Shown here piece after piece: positions 1-10,573 of a stretch of DNA of 64,000 nucleotides. Source of the stretch: Epithemia pelagica (Eukaryota; Bacillariophyta; Bacillariophyceae; Surirellales; Surirellaceae). The stretch is from contig OX337234.1 in the NCBI GenBank assembly GCA_946965045.2, forward strand, positions 1,302,001 to 1,366,000, read 5' to 3'. A model generated the notes under the pieces. The model worked only from the letters and a program-made list of their open reading frames with translations. It was not told the DNA's origin and searched no databases. A program made the position numbers and the translations under genes. Within the stretch, counting starts at the first letter, position 1; every line of letters begins with the position of its first letter.

Positions 1-135
1 ATTGCTCCGGATAAGGATGATTAGTGCGTCTTCTTTAATCTCTACAGTGACGTCAGCAAAACTGAAAACTGTACAACTGAGAGTAGATTCCAATCCGTGA
101 AATCCTCCACTACCTACCTAGGTTAACGCCATTCG

Positions 136-195
136 TAAGCGAGTAGCGTATAGCTGTCTCCCATATAAGCGAGACAGCTATACGCTACTCGCTTA
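136..195. repeat. Perfect 25-bp inverted repeat (hairpin)
   Basis: Bases 136-160 are the exact reverse complement of 171-195, separated by a 10-base loop (161-170). The arm contains AGCGAGTAGCGTATAGCTG. The same arm, diverged, occurs at 1041-1102. Confidence 0.9.
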
Positions 196-888
196 ACTTC
201 GACTTGCCTTAACTTCATATAAATTCAATTCCACACTAATTTGACTTTATCGTTGTATAGAGCTTTGGAATATGGAACAACTTCAGATATGATAGTCTAC
301 AGTAAAGATCCACTCATTAGCTTGATATTTGAACTTGAAAAATTGGTGATTTTCCTCATTTTCGCTCATTTACATCTTCCATCGGCTGAGCACCAACTTT
401 AGTACGCTTTATATGTGTGACATCTGCACCGATTGTTGCAGGACTCTCTATTCTGGAGATCTATATGGCAAAGAAGGCCTTGACCAAAGGAAATGTCGTC
501 CCAACCCTTCCCTGTGGAAAATGACGACCGTGAGTCGGCGCAACTGGATTCGTCGCAATGGCTCATCAATCCACATGCCAAGCAACCCGTCCAAGATATC
601 GATCTCAGATGCCAAGTGACCCGTCCAAGGTGCTACCAACCTTGCACCTGAAGCCAGTACAACAGTACCAGAGGAAGCTGATGATGAGGAGGCAGATATA
701 CACAAGAAAGAGGAGAAGGACTGCCGGCAACAGCAATATGGAAGAGGATGAGAACAACACGAAAGACAACAACGTCTATGGTGAGGACGACGAAACAACG
801 GAAATCCACTGATTGTGAGAACAACAGTAGATAGGAATAAACAGAGATTTGTAGATGTGAAGAGTTATTTTGTTGACTTCTCGTATCA

Positions 889-957
889 CTACATCATGGT
901 CGCTACATCATGGTCACAACATCATGGACTAGGTGTCAACATCATGGACTAGGTGCC
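889..957. repeat. Short tandem repeat of ACATCATGG units
   Basis: Four units containing ACATCATGG follow each other. The first two carry CTACATCATGGTC and the last two CAACATCATGGACTAGGTG. This is a minor local duplication with no gene visible around it. Confidence 0.7.
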
Positions 958-1040
958 ACTTGTATGACAACACCAACGGAGGGGGCAATTGTCATATTGC
1001 TTAACACGGGTCGGGTTAGTGTTTTGAGAAGGGAGACAAC

Positions 1041-1102
1041 TAAGCGAGTAGCACGTTGTCTCCCATAAATTTTATGGGAGACAACTATATGCTACTCGCA
1101 TA
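1041..1102. repeat. Imperfect hairpin related to 136-195
   Basis: 1041-1069 (TAAGCGAGTAGCA...) pairs with 1071-1102, with a small indel near the middle; the central part TCCCATAAA/TTTATGGGA is perfect. The GCGAGTAGC arm is shared with the left hairpin, so both ends belong to one repeat family. Confidence 0.8.
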
Positions 1103-1168
1103 AGCTTAACACCCGTTCTTTATGAATGGCGTTAATGTTTTGACTCCCCACCAGTCTCGTGTCTCGCA

Positions 1169-1876
1169 TTGCCTCATTCTTATCATCTCGTTCTAACTTG
1201 CAATATGGAGGGAGACTCTGACTGTGACGACACCGATGCACTGAACGATTGGTACAACAAGAGGAGGAAGCTGGTTCACACCATCAACCAAGCTGCTGCC
1301 TTGGCAGCCACTATCATTCTTGAAGACAAACAAGATCAACAGTCTTTTTCCACCCAATTCTCGGAAGCACGGGCACTGTCGACCCCTCGTAATCGCACGT
1401 CAAGAATCATGAATATGGTCAGAGATGAGACTAGCCAGATTGTTGCCATGACTGCTATGCTGTCTCCATGGTACATCAGTTGTGTTTCCAACCCTCGTCC
1501 TCTACTAGACCCTACATGGTTGAAGACCTTCAGGTTGAGGTTTCGCATATCTTATGGTGCCCTTTTCCCTATTCTGTTGAAGAAAACCAAAGATGACAGC
1601 CAAGTTGAACTGTTTGGTCGATGGACAGAAGATGGTTCTCCGCGTCAAGAGTTGAGGTCCCCTATAGAACTACTTTTATTGGGGGCCTTACGATACAATA
1701 TCTTCACCGTGGAGATGGACTTTTGACGATTTGTATGAAAATACAGGCACAGTCGCGAGGTACATCGTTGCTTTATCCATACCTTTATCAAGTTTGGACA
1801 GCAGACTTTGTTCATTGAATATGTTCGTATCCCAACTACGGTCAAAGAGGCACGATGATCTGACTACGAGAATGCG
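1169..1876 (+). pseudogene. Decayed PIF/Harbinger-type transposase, N-terminal part
   Basis: The frame opening at 1169 encodes a segment with FRLRFRISYGALFPIL and PIELLLLGALRY, the N-terminal pattern of plant/stramenopile Harbinger-type transposases. It stops at 1724-1726, but translation resumes in other frames: WTFDDLYENTGTVA, then EVHRCFIHTFIKFGQQTLF, a typical continuation of this family. At least two small indels are therefore needed. The reading is cut at 1876 by the LINE insertion, and the target duplication TCTGACTACGAGAATGCG reads as ...DYENA, the expected next residues. No DDE catalytic part is found on the far side beyond about 10200. A dead gene, used as LINE target. Confidence 0.7.
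1859..1876. repeat. 18-bp target-site duplication of the LINE (low-coordinate copy)
   Basis: TCTGACTACGAGAATGCG here is repeated exactly at 10176-10193. It is followed by an oligo(A) run, at the end that corresponds to the element's 3' end. Confidence 0.9.
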
Positions 1877-1999
1877 AAAAAAAAAAAGGTACAGTCTATT
1901 TTAACGCTGCCGCGTGTACCCGCTAGGGTATCGTCGACCGACGCGCCCGGCCCCAGAAAACTGAGGCGAGGACTAACAGTACGGGAGATGGATGAAATA

Positions 2000-4900
2000 T
2001 TACGGGAAATGGTGTGCAGAACGGAGGATAACTGGGCGCCACGTATTGAGCCAGTTCCTCAATTGAATAGAAGTGGTGGCATAGGTGAAATGAACTTGGG
2101 GTGAATCGTAAAACAAAACAGAGTCGGCAGATTGGACCTGTGACCGAAGAGAATATACTTCGAGAACTTCTCGTTGCGCTTGAGAATAAGCAGAAGCTTC
2201 GATTGATTGTGGAGTATCACCATGAATATCGTTGTTACGTTGCAACCATAAACGATGCACATGGTGCCAGATAATAGTAATGGTAGAAGAAATGAGGCGA
2301 GAGCCGGAGAAAAGTGGAGAGGAAATATCCTGGGAAATAAGGAACTGGTCTTGAAGACGAGACCAATGTAAAGAGAAGCGGCCCATGAACACTTGTTCGA
2401 GGCCGATAGTAAGTTGGGAGGCAACTGCGCGTTGGTAAGGGAGCGGAACTGTAGGAAAGGAAGGAGGAACATCATGCAACCACGAGCGGAGACATTCGGT
2501 AAGGAGCATGGCTAGATGTGGATCGGCATTCAGAGAAGACCATTGTTTTTCAAGATCTGCAAGGAGCGCGGGAAACCATAAACGGTGAGGACATCGAAGA
2601 AAGTGAGTCAAGGTCTCGAGAGTCGAAGGACACAAGGGGCAGAAATCTTGGTAATAGGTAGCGTATCTTGATCGTAGATGCCCCAAAGGTAACCAATCAT
2701 GTATCAACTTAATGATAAAGTGGCGTTTGGGAAAATTTGCATTAATGGCTCTGCTATGTGACTGCCAGTCGATGCTGTCGAAGGTAGAAAGAGACCAATC
2801 AAACTTCGTGCACAAATAATGAGTCGATCGTTCACGAGTAGCGAGCCTGCGGAGAATGGAACGATAGTTGGAAGCTATGGTGCCTGATAAACCATGAAGG
2901 ACTGCCTGACTGCCAGAGATTAATGGAGCAATCGTGGATGAAACGTGGTCCGGGTAGGTGTAAGAGGAAGCAAGACCATCTGCGTCGACGTTCAATTGAG
3001 AGGGAAGCGGCAAAGTCGAATATACTTGCGCGTCGTCCTGATGACCCTTGACATGTTGAACGACCGGCAGTTCCGAAAACTGACGGAGAGAATAAGTAAT
3101 CGCTTGTTGTAAGTCCCAATCAGCGGTCATGGTGGAATACGGAAATTCCACCATCCATTCTAACCGTTTGTGGATTGTTTTAACCAGGCTTTCAGAATCG
3201 GTGTACAAGCGGAGCGATCCCGGTAGAGGAATATCACTGAAAGAGCAAAACTGTATGATGAAGCGAAGAAAAGCTAAGAATCCGTAGCTCTCCGCTCGGA
3301 AGGAAGACGTACGGTAGCCTGGAGCAGGACCATGTACCATAAAAAGACGAGTACCACCTTCAGTGGCGCAAGTACAACCGAAAGTACCAACAAACGACGC
3401 AGCAGAACCGTCGCTGCATAGTAACAGAGGGGCAGATTGAAGAAAGTGCGTGACCAATTCATGTTCCTCGCATACCAGTGTGCTCTCTGACATAAGTTGT
3501 CGTTCCCAAGAAGAAAGTTGACTAACATAAGAGTCGAAGCTTGAAGGAGAAGGAGAAGGTTGTGTAATAAGAACAGGGCATGACGGGAGAACCAGACGTG
3601 TAGACCCAGTATTGGCAGTAGCCACAGGACACGAAGAAGACGGAACAGTGGACCGAATCACTGGAGTTGATACAAAAACGGGCCCCATAGCTCGGAATTC
3701 TTGCCATTGTTGATGTGAAACGTAAACGTATAACTTGGATCGAGCTGAGTCCAGATACGAGAACCATTGGCGTGCTGTGTCATTACCGCCTACAAGCCAC
3801 CTGCATAAAGGAGATGCGAGGCGACGTGCGGACATAGGAGCAAGAAAAGATCCGAGAAACTTTCTCCATTTTCCCCAAGCGCGAGAACCAGGCCTTGTTT
3901 GGTATGGAGTTAGCAATTCGCAAGAAGATTTATTGTCTCGTCGTCCATCCAGTGAGGCAAGAGTAAAAGTGCAACCGTCGGGGGTAACGATATCGCTGAG
4001 CATTGTCACTTGAAGATACAACCGGCACGCGTTGATTAATTTGAGATCTGTTGCAGACGACGTAAAGGCTAGAGCTGAATCCATCAGAAAGACATCGTTT
4101 TCCCTTTGTAAGCGAGGTACAAAGTCTTCTTCTAGTTCGACACGACAATCCACCGAGGAAAGAAACTGACGGAGCTGTGGTACCCATTGCATTGGAGTCA
4201 AATGGGGGAGAGGGGTATGAACATCTTCGAGGATAGGAACACCAGTGCCAGCAAGAAACTGACCCCAGGACATCATGATGGAAGCTAACTTGTGGGGTAC
4301 ACCGTCTGAACGGATACAAGCCAGAAACAAATACAACTGTGCGATTCCGCGTTCAACTGAGAGAGTCCGCAAACCAATTCCGCCGTACTCTGAGGAGCCA
4401 TACACAACAGCATTCGGCATGTTGCGGTTGAAGCCGTACTTTGGTAAAAAGGCTTGTTTGAATTGTCGTTGTAAGGCAGTACAGTGTGAATTGGATAGTG
4501 TTGATGACGGTAGGGGGTAGCAAATACTCGGAAGGTATATAGCATGGTAGTAGGACCACGCATCTGTTCTTGAAAATGGACTCCTTGCCATAACTCTGGT
4601 ATGTTCCTGATTTCGTTTCAACAGTGCCAGAAATAACCCTTTGTCAGTGGCGTGGGGGGATTTTTGTACCCCTAAGGTCTTGTGACTTTTGAAAGCCGAT
4701 AGGTGCTTCAATGGTACGGACGGACGGCCGTCAGTAAAGGAAATAGTGATTGTAGGTCCGAAGCTTCCATCTCTCAAAAGAGGTAGGCCATCGATGGAGA
4801 AGCGGTAGTACATAAAATGATAAGAGCACTTCAACGGATTGAGGGCTCCTCCAGACAAACCAAGAAGATCATTCCATCTCTGAGCGTCTTCCTGCGCTTT

Positions 4901-7838
4901 GGACAAGTAATATTCAGGTGGTGCTGGATCGGTACGACAAAAATCGTTTACGCTGCCGCTAGTATCGTCGACAAACCCGATCATGTTGATTGTTGTGCGA
5001 ATTTTGCCGTCAGGAGAGACAAACGTAGCTCCGTGGGACTTCTCTTCATAGGTGTCAAAAAGAACGCTCGAGATCACACACCATATCGCAGGGGAATTAC
5101 CGGCTCCCTGTCCTGAACCATAAATCGGGTAGATCGTACAATGCTTGTAAGAACTCTCAGAAACCCCCAATTGTGTTTTAAGATAATACTTTGCTTCAGC
5201 CAATGTCTTGGCGTTGATAAAGACAATCGACCGGTTCTGGCCGAAACTCCGCGAGACCAGACTGCCAACCGATAATACAATCCGATCATAGCAAGCCGTG
5301 GCATCATAGTCGAGATGTACCAGAGGGCGTTTGCTTGCACGTGATATTTCATATTGAAATTCTTCACAAAGCGTTGGAATCACTGCATCCCGTCCCGGAA
5401 CGCCGCCAAATTGCGTAGGATGAATCACCTGTTGATTGGTGGAAAGCTGAATCATTTGTCGCCATTTGATTGCAAGAACAAGGTTGTAGTCTTGTTCGTA
5501 AAGGTGGATGACACGCAAACGATGGATGCGCAAATCGTTTGGTTCCTTCAAGATCATGACGTTTACTATATGTTTCCATCGGGAAAACGAATATTTGTTC
5601 TCGAGACCACAGTTCAAAATGCCAACTTGCCAATCAATCAGATCTTCCCTCTTGCGTTCCAGAGCTTGACCCTCCTCCGACGACGGATCCAAATCATGCG
5701 GTGCAATAAGTACCTTGCTATGTCCCAAATGAAAGCCTGATGGTGACGTTGTAGTAGACTCCGGCCACGATCGAATCTTACCAATCCAGTCCTCTTTGCT
5801 AATTGCGCATGGAATCGCATCTATAGCGACTCGCAACTTCATGTGATCCAATAAACTTTGTTGCATTTCGTCTAACTCATCTGATTGCAATTCTCCTTCT
5901 AAGATCAATTCCGCTGTGTGCGTGGAAGCACCCCAATCGCACCATTCCGAGAACGGAGCTTTCGTGGGAAAAGTCCCGTTCGCTTGGCCAAAGTGGCGTC
6001 TGTTTCGTTGAAGTAAACGTTCTTCGATCTCTGCTGGCGTATCTATCGTTATCCAGCTTGAGCAGTTGTTGTAGTCTGTTGTCGTAGTATCTGCTGGAAC
6101 GTCTAGGCGCGTGATTCCCGACTTCTGACTACCCCGATATTGCCGAAGTCGAGAGTACATTGCTTTCGTTCTTTCAGCTGCTATCCGAAACTTCAAAGCT
6201 TTTGATTGTTGTTTGTCTCCGCGATCCAAAGCTTCTTGGAGCGCTAGCTTCAATTCATTTTGGCGTTTAAAGACTGCTTGTTTTGTAAGAGTCTTGATTT
6301 TCTGTTGTACCACTCGAAGTTCAGAGCGACATTCGGAAATTGTAGAAGGGAAACCGCCCGTATAACCACGTTCTGTAATATGGGCAATGCCCGAATCGAA
6401 AGATCTCTTCAGCCGTGTCGCCGAAATGAGACGTTGAAGCAAGTTCTTTCGTTGTCGGAGCTCAGCAATCTCAGTAACATAGGGAACGCCACGCGGTTTC
6501 TTAGCGCACTGTTTGGCAGCATGCTCACCCGCACGTTGGAAATTTTGATCTAACCGTTCGGCTAATTCAGGATCCCATTCTTGTTGTAAAGCGGCAAGTC
6601 GTTCCGCAAATCTGTGTTCCTGGCAATACTGATGCTTGGCCTCAATATAAACTCGATTCGAGGACTTATCTTTGCTGGTGAAGTCTCGACAGGAGATTGG
6701 TCCAAGTTGTTGTGTTTTGTTTCCGAATAGTTTTTCTGCGTCAAAATCGATAAGTATATTACGATGGTCCCCGCGAGAGCGTTGACCAAACGGTTCGTAG
6801 CAGCCATCGACAACAGCCTCGGCAACCCAATCGGACGCTAACACGTAATCTATCCTGTCTTTTCCGCGAACGTGAGTACCAAATTCAGTAGTTCCAAGTA
6901 TCTGACTCATTACGTCGCATAAATCAGCTCTGAGCAAAGTTTCGACATGCCTTGATTCGAATCGTTGAGAGGTTCGTTGAAATCGCCAAGAAGAATAATA
7001 CCCGAGTTTGCCGATTGCCTATCCCGTATGAAATCAGTCAGGTCCTGGATAAACGCTTCCCGTGGGGTGCAATACCGATTGTTCTGTCGGAGCATAGAAA
7101 CTTGCTGAGACGAGGCTGTGTATGAACGAATTTGCCCAGTGGAATCGTCAACGATCTTCTGCTTGCAAACTTGATACGCCGTATGATCGTGAGAGATCTA
7201 TGTCCGCGGCATGAGAAGACTTGATACGTCCATCGTCCAAGATTGTCTCGACCTTGAGCGGTGACTCTACCTGTTGTCTTTTCTTGAGTAACTTGAAGGA
7301 CACCTCCTGGTTAGTATTGTTTGCATCTTGGAGACGGAATGTTGCTGCTTGTGACAATCAACCTTGAATGCTCAGTGTGTCGTCGAAGTGTTGTTTCCAG
7401 TCGATTCCGAACTGAATGTTGCGTACTATCCAAATTTATTTCGTACAGTCCCCATGTATCCACCATAAGATTGGTCATCTCTAAACATAATTCCGCGAAT
7501 TCCCCACCGTCATGACCGATCTTGAGCCCATTCGGATTGCAACCGAACAAACGGAAAATGCCATCCTCTTTCCTGGGGTTCCTTGGTTGGCCGATAAAGC
7601 CGTTATTTGCGTAGTTCAGCTGTCCCGTCAGTGTCATTTCTTCTGGTTCTTGGTAATAAAAGTTCTCCTCGACTGCATCTTGATGTTGGTCTTGGATGTA
7701 ATCGTTGTGCGTGTTATTTGTGCTTGTGTTTGTGTCGTAGTCGGAGTGCATTGCATTTGTAATGTGATGAAATTCTTGATTTGGTTGTTCTTGGTTGTCT
7801 ACATTATAGGTTACCGTGCTATTACAATCTTGACTCAT
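2000..7838 (-). pseudogene. LINE ORF2: endonuclease, reverse transcriptase, RNase H (frame-broken)
   Basis: ORF2 would start at the ATG at 7838, overlapping the ORF1 stop by 17 bases. The endonuclease N-terminus reads FRLFGCNPNGLKIGHDGGEF, then the frame shifts at about 7310-7357 and again near 7195 and 6930; a middle piece has GIILLGDFNEPLND and a later piece IDYVLASDW and GDHRNILIDFD, all EEP endonuclease landmarks. From 6937 down to 2000 a single 1645-codon frame stays open. It carries FGGVPGRDAVIPTL, LVHLDYDATACYDRI and the catalytic GFVDDTSG (about 4962-4977) of the reverse transcriptase. RNase H follows with SDGSAAS, TDSES, VKGHQDD and VDADGLAS, then a CPLC...H....C knuckle. The breaks lie only in the endonuclease, so this copy is dead or recently inactivated. 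Confidence 0.85.
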
Positions 7839-10020
7839 GACTAAACACACTGGTGTTGGTCATGGACTCATCCGCTGCACTGGAAGAGTTACCGTGATCC
7901 ATGCTCACATCAAGGGATGTGGCCGGCTGCTTGGAGTCGTGCTCGGTGGCTACACTGCCATCCTGACTCATTTCATTGGGTTTCCGTTTGTTGTGTTGGT
8001 TTGTCGCTGTTGCAATGTTGGTAGCTGTTGGTTGCTGTTGGTTTTGTTGAGGATGATCGTATTGTCCTTGAGGATGACTTGCAGGGCTTGGAGCGTTGTA
8101 ATGCTGTCCATCATTCTGTGGAGCAAAGTTTTGTTGCACTGGCATTCCTTGGTTCGAGACGTTGTGGTTATATTGGCCGTGAGGAGGAGGAGTAAAGTTT
8201 GGTTGTGGTGGTACTCCATGCATTTGTGGCGGTATTGATGAGTACATTGCCTGGTTTGATGGGTGAAAAGATGATGGCGGTTGTCCTTGAGGGTAAGGAG
8301 GTGGTCCTTGTGCTGCATAAGGAGGCATTGGTGGCGGCGGCATCTGTAATTGCTGGAACGACTGCATCATTTGTTGTTGCATTGCAGCCATCAATGTCTG
8401 AACCATTTTGTTTTTGTCTCGTTCTTGTTGAGCCTTCTGGTCTCGAATGTAATTTTGAAACCTAAGATCCAATTCATCGAATCTTGTTTGGAGTTTGTCT
8501 TTTTCTTCTTTCATGCGATCGTAATCTTCTTGACTCACTTGGCTAGAATCCAAGTCAGATGATTTGCCCCTCATTATGACTGTCTGGATAGGTACTGCAC
8601 TCGTCCACGCTTGCGTGGTTGGTCCAGTTGCAATCGGCGGAGAAACGTAGTTGTTTTGCTTTCGAGAACCTTCATTGACTTTGCCGTATGCTTTGTCTAA
8701 TGCAGTAATATAAGTTGCAAAAGATCCACCGTGAGAGGACCCTGCCGAGGAATCTTCATCTTCATCCATATCCGCGTAGACATTGCGTTTGAATGCTACT
8801 CTTGGCGGCAGATCAAATGGGACTGGGTTGAGACCATTAGAATTCTTTTCGGCATTGACAAGTGATTCTATGTTCATGCGTAGATATGACTTGATCGAAT
8901 CGAAATAATCTCTCGTTGTATGCACATTGTAACGTCCAATACGGTCGCTATCTTTGTGTTTTGTAACTCGTTGAACGCCTTCCATGCTACTCAGCTTTGA
9001 TGCAAGACTCCACATGATCGTTGGGTGTATTCCTGCTATCGGAACAATTTGAATTTCGCTCAGATAATGATTCTGTTCAATCATTGCATTGATGTACTTC
9101 TCTTTGTTCGGAGTGTGTTGAAGTCGGTGAAATAGAAATTCCGGATTGTCTTCATAGGTTATATGAAGTAACTCCAAAAGTTTCTTGGCATCTTGTTGCC
9201 GGCACTGGAAGTCGAATGCTTTTGTAGAAAACGGATCGCCTGAGTCGAAGATCATGGGCGAGGAGTAGTTGCAACAAAATTTTGGTATTTTCTTTTCCGG
9301 TGTTCTTGTCTTGCGAGCGATTTCTTTCTGAACCATTTCTTGCATTTCGTCCGGAAGGATGTTACTTGGGTCATACCCAACGAAAAATCCTAGATTTGAA
9401 ATTCTGATTTCATCCTCTTTCCACATGTGTCTGGTCATCTTGGCGTGGGAGGACTTGAGTTTTTCATCGACAGAAAAGTGACGACGAATCTCGCTGAGTG
9501 CGATTCGGGAGAGAATACGATGTACTACCATATAAATTGGAGTTCTGCTCTTGTTCCTGTTGCCCTTGGAGTAGTGAAGGTCGTAATGGCGAAGATATGC
9601 CGTATATGACTGAAGCGATTCGATCTTTTTTCGGCCAAGTCTCGTACCTCTGTTGTCGTAGATTTTCACTTCAGGGTATACTTTAGCGCTTGTTTGCAAG
9701 ATCGCATAATGGTAACGGGCAACTTCAGTGCTTTGTTTGTCATCTTTGGGACGAAACATAAATTTGATGGTATACTCCTTTTCTTCTCCTTCATACGCAA
9801 TGGGTTGGTTCGTAGTCGTTGCGGTAGCGGCACTTGCATCGTCGGTGTTGTTTTCGTTGGGGGCATTATCGTTGCTACTGCTGTTTGTGTTGTTGTTGTT
9901 AGGTTCCTTCGATACCTCTTGAGTTCCAGGTTGTTGAGTACCAGTTTGTGGATCTGAATTATCCTTCATCGTTGAATCATTGCCAGAAACGGCATGAGCT
10001 CCATTGGATCGTTCCGCCAT
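7822..10020 (-). CDS. LINE ORF1 protein
   Basis: A 732-aa frame starting at the first ATG (10020); the frame continues upstream but without an ATG. Order: an N/T-rich disordered N-terminus, a central globular region (about residues 60-430) with no motif I recognise, a charged coiled-coil-like stretch around EDYDRMKEEKDKLQTRFDEL, then a long Q/P-rich tail with repeated PPP and QQ runs. It lies directly upstream of ORF2 on the same strand and its TAA overlaps the ORF2 start in another frame, as in bicistronic LINEs. The likely role is binding element RNA in the RNP particle; this is inferred from position and composition. No CCHC zinc knuckle was seen. Confidence 0.75.
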   Translation of the reverse strand: MAERSNGAHAVSGNDSTMKDNSDPQTGTQQPGTQEVSKEPNNNNTNSSSNDNAPNENNTDDASAATATTTNQPIAYEGEEKEYTIKFMFRPKDDKQSTEVARYHYAILQTSAKVYPEVKIYDNRGTRLGRKKIESLQSYTAYLRHYDLHYSKGNRNKSRTPIYMVVHRILSRIALSEIRRHFSVDEKLKSSHAKMTRHMWKEDEIRISNLGFFVGYDPSNILPDEMQEMVQKEIARKTRTPEKKIPKFCCNYSSPMIFDSGDPFSTKAFDFQCRQQDAKKLLELLHITYEDNPEFLFHRLQHTPNKEKYINAMIEQNHYLSEIQIVPIAGIHPTIMWSLASKLSSMEGVQRVTKHKDSDRIGRYNVHTTRDYFDSIKSYLRMNIESLVNAEKNSNGLNPVPFDLPPRVAFKRNVYADMDEDEDSSAGSSHGGSFATYITALDKAYGKVNEGSRKQNNYVSPPIATGPTTQAWTSAVPIQTVIMRGKSSDLDSSQVSQEDYDRMKEEKDKLQTRFDELDLRFQNYIRDQKAQQERDKNKMVQTLMAAMQQQMMQSFQQLQMPPPPMPPYAAQGPPPYPQGQPPSSFHPSNQAMYSSIPPQMHGVPPQPNFTPPPHGQYNHNVSNQGMPVQQNFAPQNDGQHYNAPSPASHPQGQYDHPQQNQQQPTATNIATATNQHNKRKPNEMSQDGSVATEHDSKQPATSLDVSMDHGNSSSAADESMTNTSVFSHESRL

Positions 10021-10175
10021 GGTCAGCCAGAAACTTAGGACCGCCGCTACACTTTCTGGCGTAGGGCTTAGTACAAAATCTACAGAGACACCAGAAACTT
10101 TCCTTAAACCCAGTACTGACGTTACTTTCAATTTCGCCTTCTACGAAAATGCTTCCTCAAGATCTCAACTTTGTG

Positions 10176-10193
10176 TCTGACTACGAGAATGCG
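10176..10193. repeat. 18-bp target-site duplication of the LINE (high-coordinate copy)
   Basis: Exact copy of 1859-1876, next to the element's 5' end at 10175. Confidence 0.9.
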
Positions 10194-10573
10194 GTAGTCT
10201 ACCCATTACCCCAACCTGTCCGCACAAACTCTTTCGTCATTCCTGTCCCCCACGCTAAATTTGGGGGTTGGGGTTGGGGGCAAATTTTCATTTCCAACAG
10301 ACGATATCGTCGGATTCGTTCAGCAGATAGACAGTAAGGTGTTTCTTACGGGTCATTCGGGAATGGATACTACGGGACTGCGGAACGTGACTGTGGAACG
10401 TGCATAGTCATCACGTTTACCTCTTATTGTCTTATTGAATTGAAAGGAGATCCTCGATAGTGTGAAATCTGATCTTAGATCTTAGTCTTTTTCTTAACGA
10501 AGTGAACTCGCTCTACTGACGTAGATAAGTGAGTTTATCAGACCCACTGGCTTTGAAGCGAAGGGACCCAGTG
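10194..10573. other. Region between the LINE and the NTPase gene
   Basis: The first bases continue the Harbinger remnant (DYENA) and then lose any recognisable coding sense. A G-rich tract GGGGGTTGGGGTTGGGGG lies at about 10261-10278. The rest should hold the promoter and 5' leader of the downstream NTPase gene; I see no clear TATA box. Confidence 0.4.

Larger units (their letters stand above)
123..1135. mobile_element. Putative hairpin-ended DNA element with short inverted termini
   Basis: Twelve bases TTAACGCCATTC at 123-134 recur inverted as GAATGGCGTTAA at 1124-1135. Just inside each end lies a hairpin built from the same sequence family (136-195 and 1041-1102). The outermost TTAA at both ends could be a TTAA target duplication of piggyBac type or simply part of the inverted repeat. 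No transposase is readable inside; the interior ORFs overlap one another and resemble nothing I recognise. It is probably a non-autonomous foldback or MITE-like element. Element limits are inferred. Confidence 0.35.
1877..10175 (-). mobile_element. Non-LTR retrotransposon (LINE) of about 8.3 kb
   Basis: The 18-bp direct repeats at 1859-1876 and 10176-10193 bound a minus-strand element with two ORFs. ORF1 is an RNA-binding or structural protein; ORF2 has an EEP endonuclease remnant, reverse transcriptase, RNase H and a C-terminal zinc knuckle. The 5' end is near 10175. The 3' untranslated end (1999 down to 1888) finishes in about a dozen T on the element strand rather than A. RNase H points to I-like LINE groups; a diatom-specific clade such as Ambal is possible but untested. 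The target was a Harbinger transposase remnant. Confidence 0.85.

Noticed and set aside
413-824. Overlapping short ORFs on both strands
   Set aside because: Mutually overlapping, no motif, and inside a probable non-autonomous element.
7837-8465. Plus-strand ORFs opposite the LINE ORF1
   Set aside because: They mirror the Q/P-rich tail of ORF1 on the other strand and have no recognisable motif.
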